Notes: generated by a model from the letters alone, not told the origin. A stretch of DNA of 64,000 nucleotides from Virgibacillus subterraneus (GCF_900110695.1 NZ_FOEH01000005.1:186001-250000), one strand, 5' to 3'. Numbered from the stretch's first letter, positions 7,575 through 17,294 are shown. A program made the numbers and translations.

Positions 7575-8528
7575 ATGAAAAATGACCAATCAATCGCAAT
7601 ATATTTTTGGTTGCTTCTTGTCCCTTTATTTTGGGGAGGTGCTTTTGTAGCAGCTGAGCATATTATTACAGAAATACCTCCTGTTACGGCAGCAGCCTTT
7701 CGGTTTGGATCAGCCGGTATTTTATTACTAGTATTTGTTTTAGCACGAAAAAAACTGGATTTCACAACCATTAAAAAGCAATGGCTCTCCATTTTGTTAA
7801 TGGCTATAACAGGTATTTTTGGCTATAATTTTTTCTTTTTCACAGCGTTAGATATTACTTCTGCAATCAATGGGTCACTAATCGTAGCAACAACGCCTGT
7901 TCTTCTAACCTTTGGTGCTGTTCTTTTTTTGGGTGAAGTTTGGAATAAACAACTTGGATTTGGCCTAATATTATCACTATTAGGAGTTGTTGTTGTAATC
8001 TCAAAAGGATCAATAGAGACACTGCTGAATCTAGAGTTTAATTCAGGCGATCTTTTATTTATTGGCGGGTTAATTTGCTGGGTTAGTCATGGACTGTTAG
8101 GTAAAGTTGCAATGCGTGATGTTTCCCCTGTTGTAACGACGACTTTAACTACATTAATTGGTTCTATATTTCTTGCAATCTTTTCTATTCCAGAAAAGGG
8201 ATGGGACAATATCTTTTCCATGTCTACTCAAGGCTGGGGAGAAATGTTGTTTATGATTATTTGCTCTTCTGTCGTAGGTTTCTTATTATGGAATCATGGG
8301 ATTAAGCAGATTGGAGCAAGCAAAGCGAGTATTTATATGAATTTAGTGCCAATTAATACTGCTTTGCTAGCAGTATGGCTTTATGCTTCTCAAATTACAT
8401 GGCCGCAAATTATTGGTATGATAATGGTAATAACAGGTGTTTATTTTGTAACATTTCATCAATATTTGAAGAATAAACGTGTTCGCCAAAAAATGGCTCG
8501 TTTTGAAAATAAATCAGTAAATAATTAG
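7575..8528 (+). CDS. EamA/DMT-superfamily transporter
   Basis: This 317-aa polytopic membrane protein has about ten hydrophobic segments in two EamA repeats (roughly 10-145 and 160-300). The first shows PLFWGGAFVAAE and PPVTAAAFRF, typical of the drug/metabolite transporter superfamily (YdcZ/RhaT type). The C-terminal tail is short and basic and lies in the cytoplasm. Members export amino acids, purines or drugs, and the substrate cannot be deduced here. It ends just before the fni start and probably shares a transcript with it. Confidence 0.85.
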   Translation: MKNDQSIAIYFWLLLVPLFWGGAFVAAEHIITEIPPVTAAAFRFGSAGILLLVFVLARKKLDFTTIKKQWLSILLMAITGIFGYNFFFFTALDITSAINGSLIVATTPVLLTFGAVLFLGEVWNKQLGFGLILSLLGVVVVISKGSIETLLNLEFNSGDLLFIGGLICWVSHGLLGKVAMRDVSPVVTTTLTTLIGSIFLAIFSIPEKGWDNIFSMSTQGWGEMLFMIICSSVVGFLLWNHGIKQIGASKASIYMNLVPINTALLAVWLYASQITWPQIIGMIMVITGVYFVTFHQYLKNKRVRQKMARFENKSVNN

Positions 8529-8542
8529 AGTTGGGATGTGTA

Positions 8543-9595
8543 ATGATGGAGGAAGGAATTAACAAGCGTAAAACAGAACATATTCGCCATTGCTTAACAG
8601 GTAATGTAGAAGGGGTGAACAAATCAACTGGATTGGAAGGGATATCTTTTATACATAATGCATTACCTGAAATAAACTTTGATGATATAAACCTGTCTGC
8701 CACCTTCTTGGATAAGCAATTAAAGGCACCTTTTCTTGTAAGTTCAATGACTGGCGGGTCAGAACTTGCAACTAAGATTAATCAAAATCTAGCTGTAGCG
8801 GCAGAAGAAAAAGGGTGGGCAGTTGGGCTCGGTTCAACCCGTGCCTTTTTGGAAAGTGATGCACATAAGGATTCTTTTTTGATTCGTAAACAAGCACCTA
8901 CTGTACCATTGATAGCAAATATTGGTGCAGTACAGTTGAATTATGGATATGGTGCCGAAGATTGTCAGCGAATTGTTGATTTGACAGGTGCGGATTCTAT
9001 CTACTTACATCTTAATCCGTTACAGGAAGCAGTTCAGGATGAAGGGGATTTGGATTTCGAAAACTTGCTGTCCAAAATAGAGAAAGTATGTACAGCCTTG
9101 GATGTTCCTGTAGGTGTAAAAGAGGTCGGCTTTGGAATTGATGGAACGGTAGCAAAAAAGTTGTATGACGCAGGGATTTCATATATTGATGTTGCCGGTG
9201 CAGGCGGTACTTCTTGGAGTCAGGTTGAAAAACTACGTTCGAAAGATCCGTTGAAAAAAGCGGCAGCCGAGGCTTTTAATAATTGGGGAATACCAACGAA
9301 GGATTGTATTGTTTCCGTAAGGGATGTCTTACCTGATGCTCCAATTGTGTCAAGTGGAGGTATGAAGACTGGTGTGGATGCAGCCAAGGCACTGACGATC
9401 GGAGCGGATATAGTAGGGTTTGCCCGTAAATTACTACAGGCTGCGACAGAGTCAGCCGAAGCTGTTATTCAGACAATGGATCAGATTGAGCTTGAACTGA
9501 AAATGACGATGCTTGGTGTTGGAGCAAAGACGATTACTGACTTAAAAAATACGAAACGAGTCACGATTATGGGACAATCGTTGCTCGAAGATTAA
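8543..9595 (+). CDS. fni: type 2 isopentenyl-diphosphate delta-isomerase
   Basis: This 350-aa FMN- and NADPH-dependent enzyme interconverts isopentenyl and dimethylallyl diphosphate in isoprenoid synthesis. It has the family N-terminus NKRKTEHIRHCL, the FMN-binding SSMTGG, GSTRAFLE, LIANIGAVQ, the EVGFGI barrel strand and the phosphate-binding SSGGMKTGVDAAKAL. The start is placed at the ATG pair 8543/8546. An upstream in-frame TTG at 8531 has no better ribosome binding site. The gene follows the EamA transporter by 14 bp and is probably cotranscribed. A terminator follows at 9602. Confidence 0.94.
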   Translation: MMEEGINKRKTEHIRHCLTGNVEGVNKSTGLEGISFIHNALPEINFDDINLSATFLDKQLKAPFLVSSMTGGSELATKINQNLAVAAEEKGWAVGLGSTRAFLESDAHKDSFLIRKQAPTVPLIANIGAVQLNYGYGAEDCQRIVDLTGADSIYLHLNPLQEAVQDEGDLDFENLLSKIEKVCTALDVPVGVKEVGFGIDGTVAKKLYDAGISYIDVAGAGGTSWSQVEKLRSKDPLKKAAAEAFNNWGIPTKDCIVSVRDVLPDAPIVSSGGMKTGVDAAKALTIGADIVGFARKLLQAATESAEAVIQTMDQIELELKMTMLGVGAKTITDLKNTKRVTIMGQSLLED

Positions 9596-9601
9596 TAAAT
9601 C

Positions 9602-9634
9602 AGCTGTTTGCCATCGTGGTGAACAGTTTTTTTA
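9602..9634 (+). terminator. Rho-independent terminator after fni
   Basis: CTGTTTGCCA-tcg-TGGTGAACAG hairpin followed by T7. Confidence 0.8.
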
Positions 9635-9635
9635 T

Positions 9636-9660
9636 GTTTAAGACAAATCACACAGGGTAG
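9636..9660 (+). promoter_or_regulatory. SigB-type promoter of ydaT
   Basis: GTTTAA (9636-9641), 13 nt, then GGGTAG (9655-9660) matches the general-stress SigB consensus (GTTTAA, 12-15 nt, GGGTAT) with one mismatch. It sits 30 bp before the ydaT start. B. subtilis ydaT belongs to the SigB regulon, which supports the call. Confidence 0.7.
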
Positions 9661-9690
9661 ACTATTTAAAAAATTGAGGGAGGACTGTCA

Positions 9691-10140
9691 ATGCCTTGGA
9701 CATTAAACAACTATCCGTCGTCGATGAAGAATTTAAATCATGTAACAAAAAAGAAGGCGATTGATATTGCTAATTCAATGATTGATGAAGGCTATGAAGA
9801 GGGACAGGCAATTCCTATTGCAATGGAACAAGCAAAAGAATGGCGGCAAAATGCAGACGAGGACGAAGTTGATTCATATGAGAAAAATGGCAAGACAATA
9901 GAACGCTCAGAAGAGGGTAAAAAGTACGAAAGCAACCCTGAACGGTTAGAAGAAGCGGAGCATGTTATAGCACATAATGATGGTTGGGCCGTGAAATCAA
10001 GTAATGCCCAACGAGCAAGTGATGTTTTTGATAATAAAAATGATGCTGTCGAACGTGCTCGTGAAATCGCCAATAATAAAGGAACATCTTTAAAAATATA
10101 TAAACAGGATGGTTCTATTCAGGAAAACCATTCATATTAG
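9691..10140 (+). CDS. ydaT: YdaT-like general stress protein (DUF2188)
   Basis: This 149-aa hydrophilic protein matches B. subtilis YdaT along its whole length. The N-terminal part (1-55, MPWTLNNYPSSMKNLNHVTKKKAIDIANSMIDEGYEEG...) resembles the ChaB-like fold. The C-terminal part (about 90-149) is the DUF2188 domain, with VIAHNDGWAVKSSNAQRASDVFDNKNDAVERAREIANNKGTSLKIYKQDG. The biochemical role of the family is unknown. DUF2188 proteins are often stress induced, and the SigB-like promoter just upstream agrees. Start ATG follows GGGAGGACTGTCA. The gene is monocistronic with its own terminator. Confidence 0.88.
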   Translation: MPWTLNNYPSSMKNLNHVTKKKAIDIANSMIDEGYEEGQAIPIAMEQAKEWRQNADEDEVDSYEKNGKTIERSEEGKKYESNPERLEEAEHVIAHNDGWAVKSSNAQRASDVFDNKNDAVERAREIANNKGTSLKIYKQDGSIQENHSY

Positions 10141-10150
10141 GATACTGAGA

Positions 10151-10177
10151 ACTGCTCACATGGTGTGGGCAGTTTTT
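10151..10177 (+). terminator. Rho-independent terminator after ydaT
   Basis: ACTGCTCACA-tgg-TGTGGGCAGT hairpin followed by T6. Confidence 0.85.
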
Positions 10178-10234
10178 TATTAATAAATTAATAATTACAT
10201 TCTAATACTAAGGAAAAAAGGAGGACGTTATCAA

Positions 10235-11095
10235 ATGGATAAAGAATTACACGAGAGTACAGATAATAAAACAATACCAATGACTTCTATTACAAGTGGG
10301 TCGGGGCAAGAGGTATTAAACGGTGTGTATTATTATACAGACCAGATTGTGAATATAAGCTTTATTGGCTTTCCTGGCGAAGGGGATTGGGTGCTTGTTG
10401 ATGCTGGGCTTCCAAAAGCAGCGGCAGAGATACGCTCCGTTGTCGTGGATCGTTTTGGAAGAGATAGTCAACCATCTGCAGTCATTTTAACTCATGGACA
10501 CTTTGATCATGTAGGCGGGTTACTTGAATTAGTTGAAGAATGGGATGTTCCTGTTTACGCACATGAGCTTGAACTTCCTTATTTAACTGGAGAAAAAAGC
10601 TATCCAAAGCCAGATTCAACAGTTGAAGGTGGGTTTTTGGCTAAAATTTCGGGGATCTATCCCAATGAACCGATTAATATTGGAAATGCAGTTCAAGCCT
10701 TGCCCCAAGATAATAGTGTACCAGGACTGGATGACTGGAAATGGATACATACACCTGGTCACTCACCGGGACATGTATCATTTTACCGAGAAAACGATTC
10801 ATTACTTCTTTCAGGTGATGCTTTTATAACCGTTAGACAGGATTCATTTTATAATGTCTTGATGCAAACTGTAGAAGTGAATGGGCCGCCTAGGTATCTA
10901 ACAACCGACTGGCAGGCGGCAAAAGAGTCGGTAGAAAAGCTTGAAGCATTGCAGCCAGAAATCGTAGTACCTGGTCATGGATCAGTTATGAAAGGCGAGG
11001 AACTAAAGCAAGGGTTAAAAAAACTTGTTCAAACGTTTGATCAATCAGCAATACCGGACTATGGACGGTTTGTAGATGACGATAAAAAGCATTAA
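10235..11095 (+). CDS. metallo-beta-lactamase fold hydrolase
   Basis: This 286-aa cytoplasmic metallo-hydrolase carries the zinc motif THGHFDHVGG, with His87, His89, Asp91 and His92. Further ligands are in HTPGHSPGHVSFY, LLSGDAF and VVPGHGS, so the dinuclear site looks complete. It resembles the glyoxalase II/YobT-YtnP-like group rather than true beta-lactamases. There is no signal peptide. Start ATG follows AAAAGGAGGACG. Possible substrates are thioesters, lactones or phosphoesters, and the sequence alone does not decide. It is followed after 73 bp by the DsbA-like gene in the same orientation. Confidence 0.85.
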   Translation: MDKELHESTDNKTIPMTSITSGSGQEVLNGVYYYTDQIVNISFIGFPGEGDWVLVDAGLPKAAAEIRSVVVDRFGRDSQPSAVILTHGHFDHVGGLLELVEEWDVPVYAHELELPYLTGEKSYPKPDSTVEGGFLAKISGIYPNEPINIGNAVQALPQDNSVPGLDDWKWIHTPGHSPGHVSFYRENDSLLLSGDAFITVRQDSFYNVLMQTVEVNGPPRYLTTDWQAAKESVEKLEALQPEIVVPGHGSVMKGEELKQGLKKLVQTFDQSAIPDYGRFVDDDKKH

Positions 11096-11168
11096 ATAAA
11101 TATAAGCACAACATTTACTGTAAAGGATTAAGCTATGCTACAATAATTACAGAAATGAGGTGTTTCCC

Positions 11169-11894
11169 ATGAAGATAGAAGTATGGTCAGATTTTGTATG
11201 CCCATTTTGCTATATTGGTAAACGTAGGTTGGAAATGGCATTGGAGAAGTTTTCACATAATGATAAGGTAACTTTAGAATATAAAAGCTATGAATTGGAT
11301 CCTAATGCAGAAAAGAACCCTGGAAAAAATATTCATGAATTATTAGCTGGGAAGTATGGAATGAGTGTAGAGAAAGCAAAAAACTCAAATGAAGAGCTGG
11401 GCAAACAAGCAGCTGAAATAGGGTTAACGTATAATTTTGATACGATGCAACATACAAACACATTTGACGCGCACCGTGTTGCGAAGTATGCTGATGAAAA
11501 TGGTAAAGGAAAAGAAATGACGGAACGACTGTTAAATGCATACTTTACTGAATCTAAACTTATTAGTGATCATGCTACATTAATTGAACTTGCGAGTGAA
11601 GTTGGATTAAGTAAGGATGAAGTCACAAAGTTGTTAAAAGTCGATGACTATGCAATTCATGTTCGTGCAGACGAAGAACAGGCAAGACAGATAGGCGTTC
11701 AAGGTGTTCCGTTTTTTGTATTTAACGATAAATATTCTGTGTCTGGTGCACAGCCATCAGAAGTGTTCTCAGAAGTCCTCGAAAAAATCTGGGAGGAAGA
11801 AAACGACAAACCAGTGTTACAAACATTAAATCCTAAGAAATCAAAGACTACTTACTGTACAGACGAAGGTTGCGAAGTAGAGGATGAAGACTAG
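11169..11894 (+). CDS. FrnE-like DsbA family oxidoreductase
   Basis: This 241-aa thioredoxin-fold protein of the DsbA/FrnE group has an active-site CPFC (Cys11-Cys14) in WSDFVCPFCYIGKRRLE, an alpha-helical insert and the cis-proline loop QGVPFFVFN. The tail carries a second cysteine pair, YCTDEGCEVE, a C-x4-C arrangement also described in Deinococcus FrnE, where it modulates redox activity. There is no signal peptide, so it acts in the cytoplasm, probably in thiol/disulfide stress. ATG at 11169 is chosen because ATGAGGTG precedes it by 7 nt. GTG at 11160 overlaps that site. Confidence 0.88.
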   Translation: MKIEVWSDFVCPFCYIGKRRLEMALEKFSHNDKVTLEYKSYELDPNAEKNPGKNIHELLAGKYGMSVEKAKNSNEELGKQAAEIGLTYNFDTMQHTNTFDAHRVAKYADENGKGKEMTERLLNAYFTESKLISDHATLIELASEVGLSKDEVTKLLKVDDYAIHVRADEEQARQIGVQGVPFFVFNDKYSVSGAQPSEVFSEVLEKIWEEENDKPVLQTLNPKKSKTTYCTDEGCEVEDED

Positions 11895-12107
11895 GGAATA
11901 CTGAAGTCAGTTCTTAAGCTTTTCTAAAATTAATTACGGCAGAATTATGTAAAAAATATAAGCTAACGTAACTGAAATGTTAATTAAGGGCGTAAAGGCT
12001 TATGCGGCAAGCCGAGAGGATGCTTAACCATATTTTTAGGTATTTGCTTTTACCCTTCCAAATATGTTTGAATGTAGGAACAATGAAATGAAATGAGGGA
12101 ACTATCA

Positions 12108-12878
12108 ATGAAAAAATTTATAATGTTTATAATGGCATTGAGTTTAGCCACTATTTTAGCAGCATGTGGCGGTGAGGGCTCTGAGGAAAGTAAAGATAGC
12201 AATGATAAAGAAGGAAATGAAAAACAAACAGAAGAACAAGCAGGAAAGGCAGGACAAGCTTCAAGCAAGCCAGTTGAAATAACCGATGAAGAAAAAGTCA
12301 AGAAGGATAAAGTTGTAACAAAAATAAATGGCGAAGAAATTAAAGGTCAAACATACAATGCCACGTACGCTCAAACGAAAGTAATGATGCAACAGTATGG
12401 ACAAGATGTTAGTGATAAGAAAAAATTAAAAGAACAAACTCTAAATGCTATTGTACAACAAGAATTATTGAAACAAGATGCAGAAAAGAATGGAATTGAA
12501 GTATCAGATAAAGAAGTACAGTCTCAATTTGAGAAGGCTAAATCAAGTAATAAAGAACAATTTGAGTCTGTATTAAAACAGTATCATTTAACAGAAGAAA
12601 CCTATAAAGACCAATTAGATTTTGAACTTACAGTACAGAAATATAAAGAACAACAACTAGAAGATACAAAAGTAACTGATAAAGAAGTACAAGATTACTA
12701 CGATAAATTAAAAGAGCAACAAAAGAATGCTTCTAAGGAACAACAACAAGAATTGCCTAAGTTGAAAGACTTAGAAAAACAAATTAAACAACAACTGAAA
12801 CAGCAAAAAGAACAGCAAAAGCTGCAAGCTAAAGTACAAGAGCTACAGAAACAAGCAGAAATTAAGCATATGATCTAA
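12108..12878 (+). CDS. SurA N-terminal domain lipoprotein
   Basis: This 256-aa secreted lipoprotein has signal peptide MKKFIMFIMALSLATILA followed by the lipobox cysteine in LAACGG. A low-complexity acidic linker comes next, then a SurA/PrsA-like chaperone domain (about 60-190, VTKINGEEIKGQTYNATYAQTK...LNAIVQQELLKQDAEKNGIEVSDKEV) and a glutamine-rich coiled-coil tail. The parvulin PPIase domain of PrsA is absent, so this is probably a holdase-type foldase outside the membrane. ATG 12108 is preferred over 12093 because AGGGA lies 8 nt before it. It ends at a bidirectional terminator shared with hisC. Confidence 0.85.
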   Translation: MKKFIMFIMALSLATILAACGGEGSEESKDSNDKEGNEKQTEEQAGKAGQASSKPVEITDEEKVKKDKVVTKINGEEIKGQTYNATYAQTKVMMQQYGQDVSDKKKLKEQTLNAIVQQELLKQDAEKNGIEVSDKEVQSQFEKAKSSNKEQFESVLKQYHLTEETYKDQLDFELTVQKYKEQQLEDTKVTDKEVQDYYDKLKEQQKNASKEQQQELPKLKDLEKQIKQQLKQQKEQQKLQAKVQELQKQAEIKHMI

Positions 12879-12884
12879 AAAGAG

Positions 12885-12916
12885 AAAAGCATCGTTCCCA
12901 ATGGAACGATGCTTTT
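12885..12916. terminator. bidirectional terminator between the lipoprotein gene and hisC
   Basis: AAAAGCATCGTTCC / GGAACGATGCTTTT, a perfect 14-bp stem with a 4-nt loop and A/T runs on both sides. It serves the converging genes. Confidence 0.95.
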
Positions 12917-13982
12917 ACTTATTTTTCAGCATTATTGAATCAAGCGTTTGTAATAAAGAGTGCATACTTTCATCTGTACCAATTGTTATTCGCAGGTAGT
13001 TTTCAATTCCTGCTTTATTAAAATGTCTTACCAGAATGTTTTGGTTTTTCAGTTCTGTATACAATATTTCTGCACGGTAATTATAGTGACTTACAAAAAT
13101 AAAGTTTGTACTTGATGGAAGTACATAGAATCCTCGTTTTTTCATCTCTGTAGTGATCCATTCCCTTGTTTTGATAATTTTCTGGGTTGTATCTTTAAAA
13201 TGTTCAATATCCCTAATAGCTGTTTCTGCGCCTGCAATAGCAAGACGATCTATTGTATATGAATTAAAGGAGTCTTTGATACGTGTTAATGCTTGGATCA
13301 AATTTGGATTCCCTAATGCAAATCCAACACGTAAGCCTGCAAGTGAACGTGATTTAGACATTGTTTGAACAACCAGTAAGTTATCATATGTGTTGATTAG
13401 AGAAACTGCAGAACCTGGAGCAAAGTCTATATATGCTTCATCAACAATTACGACCTGATCTGGATTATTATCCAGAATATCTTTTATCGTTTCCAATTCC
13501 ATGTATAAACTTGTTGGGGCATTTGGGTTGGGAAAAATAACTCCGCCTTCTGACTGGAAAAATGCCTCGGATGGAATACTGAAATCACGATTAAGCGGTA
13601 TTTCTTCATATGGAACGTTAAAAAGCTTAGCATACACCGGATAAAAACTATACGTGACAGCAGGAAAACGGATCTTTTGCCCACTTTCGAAAAAAGCCAT
13701 AAACGAAAAGGCTAATACTTCATCTGATCCGTTTCCAATAAAAACATTGCTTGCTTCAAGATTATAATATGCACCGATTAACTCACGCAGTTGATCTGCA
13801 CTCGGTGATGGGTATAAGTGTAATTTGCGTTCCAATTCTGTTTTAATGGCATCCACTACGTTTGGGGATGGAGGATAGGGATTTTCATTTGTATTTAACT
13901 TCAGTAAATTGGGAATATCAAGCTGCTCGCCGGGTACATATGGCTCTGTGCGCTTAACTGTTTCACTCCAGAATTTACTCAT
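12915..13982 (-). CDS. hisC: histidinol-phosphate aminotransferase
   Basis: This 355-aa PLP-dependent class II aminotransferase performs the histidinol-phosphate step of histidine synthesis. The PLP lysine lies in [24 protein letters not shown] near the N-terminus and [11 protein letters not shown] are family marks. ATG 13982 follows GAGGGTAATAAAA and overlaps the hisIE stop by 8 nt (ATGAGTAA). A longer reading from 14015 would run back through hisIE. This is the last gene of the operon. The same enzyme often also serves tyrosine and phenylalanine synthesis in bacilli. Confidence 0.95.
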   Translation of the reverse strand: MSKFWSETVKRTEPYVPGEQLDIPNLLKLNTNENPYPPSPNVVDAIKTELERKLHLYPSPSADQLRELIGAYYNLEASNVFIGNGSDEVLAFSFMAFFESGQKIRFPAVTYSFYPVYAKLFNVPYEEIPLNRDFSIPSEAFFQSEGGVIFPNPNAPTSLYMELETIKDILDNNPDQVVIVDEAYIDFAPGSAVSLINTYDNLLVVQTMSKSRSLAGLRVGFALGNPNLIQALTRIKDSFNSYTIDRLAIAGAETAIRDIEHFKDTTQKIIKTREWITTEMKKRGFYVLPSSTNFIFVSHYNYRAEILYTELKNQNILVRHFNKAGIENYLRITIGTDESMHSLLQTLDSIMLKNK

Positions 13983-14616
13983 TTTTATTACCCTCTTTTG
14001 CAATATGCCGTCCATACAATTCTTTTTTTATATCTTCGACTGTTACTTCTAACAGTTCCATTAAAACGAGTGTGTGATAGGTTAAATCAGCAATTTCCCA
14101 GGTTACTTCCTGCTTATCATGATTCTTCGCCCCAATTATTACTTCACTTGCTTCTTCACCTACCTTTTTGAGAACTTTATCTATCCCTTCTGTGAATAAG
14201 TAAGTTGTATAGGAACCATCCACAGGCTGCTGTTTTCGTTCATTTACTTTTTTTGTTAACTGGTGTATTACGTTTCGTGTTTGTACTTCGTCAGAGAAGA
14301 GAGTTTGGAAAAAGCAAGTATCATTGCCTGTATGACATGAAGGCCCCATAGGGTTAACTTGTATTAATAGGCTGTCTGCATCACAATCATAGCTGATACT
14401 TTTGACGATTTGTTTGTTTCCGGATGTTTCTCCCTTATTCCAAAGCTGCTGCCGTTTACGGCTGAAGAACCATGTTTCACCGGTTTGCAGTGTTTTATTT
14501 AGTGAGTTTTCATTCATATACGCAAGTGTCAGCACTTCTCCTGTTTTAAAATTTTGTATTATTGCTGGGATAAGACCATTTTCGTCAAAAGAAAGCTGGT
14601 TTATATTCGTTTCCAT
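13975..14616 (-). CDS. hisIE: bifunctional phosphoribosyl-AMP cyclohydrolase / phosphoribosyl-ATP pyrophosphatase
   Basis: This 213-aa fusion carries out two early steps of histidine synthesis. The N-terminal HisI half (about 1-115) contains the metal-binding [13 protein letters not shown] and [13 protein letters not shown]. The C-terminal HisE half (about 120-205) has [15 protein letters not shown] and the [13 protein letters not shown] helix. The start overlaps the hisF stop by one base (TAATG). The HisI-HisE fusion is usual in bacilli. Confidence 0.95.
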   Translation of the reverse strand: METNINQLSFDENGLIPAIIQNFKTGEVLTLAYMNENSLNKTLQTGETWFFSRKRQQLWNKGETSGNKQIVKSISYDCDADSLLIQVNPMGPSCHTGNDTCFFQTLFSDEVQTRNVIHQLTKKVNERKQQPVDGSYTTYLFTEGIDKVLKKVGEEASEVIIGAKNHDKQEVTWEIADLTYHTLVLMELLEVTVEDIKKELYGRHIAKEGNKNE

Positions 14617-15380
14617 TAGATTTCCCTCCTTACAATGATATTGCTGGCTGCAAGATATTCTTTCAAATCTGGTATTTGTATTTCACTATAATGGAATACC
14701 GATGCTGCTAGGGCAGCGTCTGCACCACCTTTTTGAAGTACATTAGCAAAATGCTCTTTAGTACCTGCGCCGCCGCTTGCAATAATTGGGATATTTACCT
14801 TGTCTGCGATTGCTCTAGTTAGCTCCAGATTATATCCGTTCTTTTCTCCATCAACATCAATTGCGTTAATGACGATCTCTCCGGCTCCAAGCTGTTCGCC
14901 TTTAATTGCCCATCCGATTGCGTCTATCTCGGTATTTGTACGTCCGCCGTTGATATAAACCTGCCACGTATTTTCACTTACCGCCTTGGCATCAATGGAA
15001 AGCACGACACATTGACTGCCAAATTTTAAAGCGGCGTCTTTTATTAATTGAGGGTTTTTAATTGCTGCACTGTTTATCGATACTTTATCCGCCCCGGCTC
15101 TTAGTGTTTGGTGAATATCAGTTATAGTCCGGATTCCTCCACCAACAGAAAAAGGTATAGCTATTTCTGCTGCAACATTTTCAACTACATCGAGAAAGAT
15201 ATTGCGGTTTTCATTGGACGCTGTTATATCGTAAAAGACAAGTTCATCAGCTCCAGCTTGGTTATACTTTTTAGCTAAGTCTACCGGATCATCAACATCC
15301 TGGATATTTTGAAATTTACGCCCTTTAACAACGCGACCTTTATCGACATCCAGGCAAGGAACAATTCGTTTAGCCAGCAT
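14616..15380 (-). CDS. hisF: imidazole glycerol phosphate synthase, cyclase subunit
   Basis: This 254-aa (beta/alpha)8 barrel closes the imidazole ring using ammonia from HisH. The catalytic Asp lies in [16 protein letters not shown] and the second in SIDAKAV. Phosphate sites SVGGGIRT and [11 protein letters not shown] are present. It overlaps hisA by 11 nt at its start and hisIE by 1 nt at its end, consistent with tight translational coupling. HisF and HisH form a heterodimer. Confidence 0.97.
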   Translation of the reverse strand: MLAKRIVPCLDVDKGRVVKGRKFQNIQDVDDPVDLAKKYNQAGADELVFYDITASNENRNIFLDVVENVAAEIAIPFSVGGGIRTITDIHQTLRAGADKVSINSAAIKNPQLIKDAALKFGSQCVVLSIDAKAVSENTWQVYINGGRTNTEIDAIGWAIKGEQLGAGEIVINAIDVDGEKNGYNLELTRAIADKVNIPIIASGGAGTKEHFANVLQKGGADAALAASVFHYSEIQIPDLKEYLAASNIIVRREI

Positions 15381-16092
15381 TATTTACACCATCCAATAGT
15401 GATTCAAATGTTATTGTTCCGTCATATAATGCTTTTCCAATAATAGCACCATACAGGTTCATTGATTTTAGCCGATTGATGTCGGCCTTTGTAGATACTC
15501 CGCCGGAAGCGATCAGGTTAATTGAAGTAGTATCTTTTATTTCCTGCAATTCATTAAAGTTTGGCCCTTTTAACATGCCATCCTTTAAAATGTCGGTATA
15601 TATTATTGTTTTAACACCTAGTCGTTCTAGTTCTTTAACAAGTTCAGTTGCTTTCACACTGCTTGTTTCCGTCCAGCCATCAGTGGCTACATATCCATTT
15701 CTTGCATCAATCGATACGGCAATTTGTTCTCCGTATTCACGAATAGACCGTTGCAGGAATTCTTTATCATTAATTGCTGCTGTGCCAACAATAACTCGAT
15801 CAACTCCTGCTTCTAAATAGTCTTTAATTTTATGTGAAGAACGAATTCCGCCACCAACTTGAATCGGGATTGTTGTTTGTTGAGCAATGGCCTTGATGGA
15901 ATCTATATTGCTCGATTCACCTGTTTTAGCTCCATCAAGGTCCACGATATGAAGGTAGGTTGCTTGTTTGTCCTGCCATTGCTTTGCTGCCTCAACTGGA
16001 GAATCATGATATATCTTTTCTTGTTTATAGTCTCCTTGAATTAGGCGAACACATTTACCATTTCTAATATCGATAGCTGGAAATAGAATCAT
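15370..16092 (-). CDS. hisA: ProFAR isomerase (phosphoribosylformimino-AICAR-P isomerase)
   Basis: This 240-aa (beta/alpha)8 barrel is a homologue of HisF. The first catalytic Asp lies in [14 protein letters not shown] and the second in YTDILKDGM. Phosphate loops are VGGGIRS and ASGGVST. It performs the Amadori rearrangement just before the HisFH step. It overlaps hisH by 4 nt (ATGA) at its start. Confidence 0.96.
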   Translation of the reverse strand: MILFPAIDIRNGKCVRLIQGDYKQEKIYHDSPVEAAKQWQDKQATYLHIVDLDGAKTGESSNIDSIKAIAQQTTIPIQVGGGIRSSHKIKDYLEAGVDRVIVGTAAINDKEFLQRSIREYGEQIAVSIDARNGYVATDGWTETSSVKATELVKELERLGVKTIIYTDILKDGMLKGPNFNELQEIKDTTSINLIASGGVSTKADINRLKSMNLYGAIIGKALYDGTITFESLLDGVNNAG

Positions 16093-16694
16093 GAAATCAT
16101 CTCCCCGAAGTTTTGTAATAGCTGTAATCCAACTTCACCACTCTTTTCGGGGTGAAATTGCATTCCAATAATATTTTCTTTTTGTACCACTGCAGGAACC
16201 ATACCACCATAATCAGCACTACTTACAAGGTCTTCCTTCTGATAGGAGCTAACTGCATAGGAGTGAACAAAGTATACATAGGCATTTTCCTTAATGTTAC
16301 TTAAAAGTGGGTTTTTTTGGCGATGTGATAGGGTATTCCAGCCCATATGTGGAACCTTTACCGATTCAGCAATTCGTTTAACATCGCCTTGAATGAGTCC
16401 AAGTCCTTGCCAATCTCCATCTTCATAGCTTCGCTCATAGAACAGTTGCATACCTAAACAGATTCCAAGCAATGGTTTACCAGAAGATGCTTCTTGTTGA
16501 ATAGTACGTATTAAATCTAATTCACCAAGCGCTTCGATTGCATCTTTAAACGCACCAACACCAGGAAGTATGATTGCTGTGGCATTTTCAATTGTTTGTT
16601 TATCAGTCGTTAAGCAGGAGTCCAATTCTAGCTTAGTTAACGCAAATTGCAGGCTTTTAATATTACCAGCCCCATAGTCGATTATTGCAATCAT
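16089..16694 (-). CDS. hisH: imidazole glycerol phosphate synthase, glutaminase subunit
   Basis: This 201-aa class I glutamine amidotransferase supplies ammonia to HisF. The nucleophile Cys is in PLLGICLGMQLF, and the His-Glu pair is in GMQFHPEKSG. PGVGAFKDA is the oxyanion strand region. ATG follows AAGGAGATATAATCTT. It lies 15 bp after hisB. Confidence 0.96.
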   Translation of the reverse strand: MIAIIDYGAGNIKSLQFALTKLELDSCLTTDKQTIENATAIILPGVGAFKDAIEALGELDLIRTIQQEASSGKPLLGICLGMQLFYERSYEDGDWQGLGLIQGDVKRIAESVKVPHMGWNTLSHRQKNPLLSNIKENAYVYFVHSYAVSSYQKEDLVSSADYGGMVPAVVQKENIIGMQFHPEKSGEVGLQLLQNFGEMIS

Positions 16695-16709
16695 AAGATT
16701 ATATCTCCT

Positions 16710-17294
16710 TTATAAGGTCCCTTTTGTCGATGGGATGCCTTTTATACGAGGATTCTGCTGGCTCGCTTGGTCTAATGCACGCCCAAATCCTTTGAAAATA
16801 GATTCGATAATATGATGCGTGTTATTACCGTATTCTAGGTTTATGTGAAGGGTAAGTTTGGCATTGCTTGCAAACGCCTGAAAGAATTCTTCAACAAGCT
16901 CTGTATCAAAGCTGCCAACTTTATCCTTCAAACCATCAACATTATAGACGAAGTAGGGGCGTCCGCTAATATCCAACGAAATTGTAGAAAGAGCTTCGTC
17001 CATCGGAATCGTTTTAGTAGCATAACGAGTTATTCCTTCTTTATTGCCAAGTCCTTCGTTAAACGCCTGCCCTAGAGCAATTCCAATATCCTCTACAGTG
17101 TGATGCTGATCAACATTTAAATCACCCTCACACGTCAGTTCAAGATCAAATAATCCATGCTTTGTCAATAGAACTAACATGTGGTCTAGAAATCCAACTC
17201 CGGAATCGATTGAGGATTTACCAGTACCATCTATTGAGAAATCCAGGGCAATCGATGTTTCTGAGGTTGCTCGTTTAATAGAATGTCTACGCAT
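16710..17294 (-). CDS. hisB: imidazoleglycerol-phosphate dehydratase
   Basis: This 194-aa manganese enzyme is made of two tandem half-domains. Its paired metal motifs are DHML...HHTVED (about 43-73) and the later NTHHIIES. It is the monofunctional HisB of Gram-positive bacteria, without the phosphatase half found in enterics. That activity is supplied here by HisJ. ATG 17294 follows GAAAGGA and overlaps the hisD stop by 8 nt. A longer reading from 17330 lies inside hisD and is not used. Confidence 0.95.
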   Translation of the reverse strand: MRRHSIKRATSETSIALDFSIDGTGKSSIDSGVGFLDHMLVLLTKHGLFDLELTCEGDLNVDQHHTVEDIGIALGQAFNEGLGNKEGITRYATKTIPMDEALSTISLDISGRPYFVYNVDGLKDKVGSFDTELVEEFFQAFASNAKLTLHINLEYGNNTHHIIESIFKGFGRALDQASQQNPRIKGIPSTKGTL

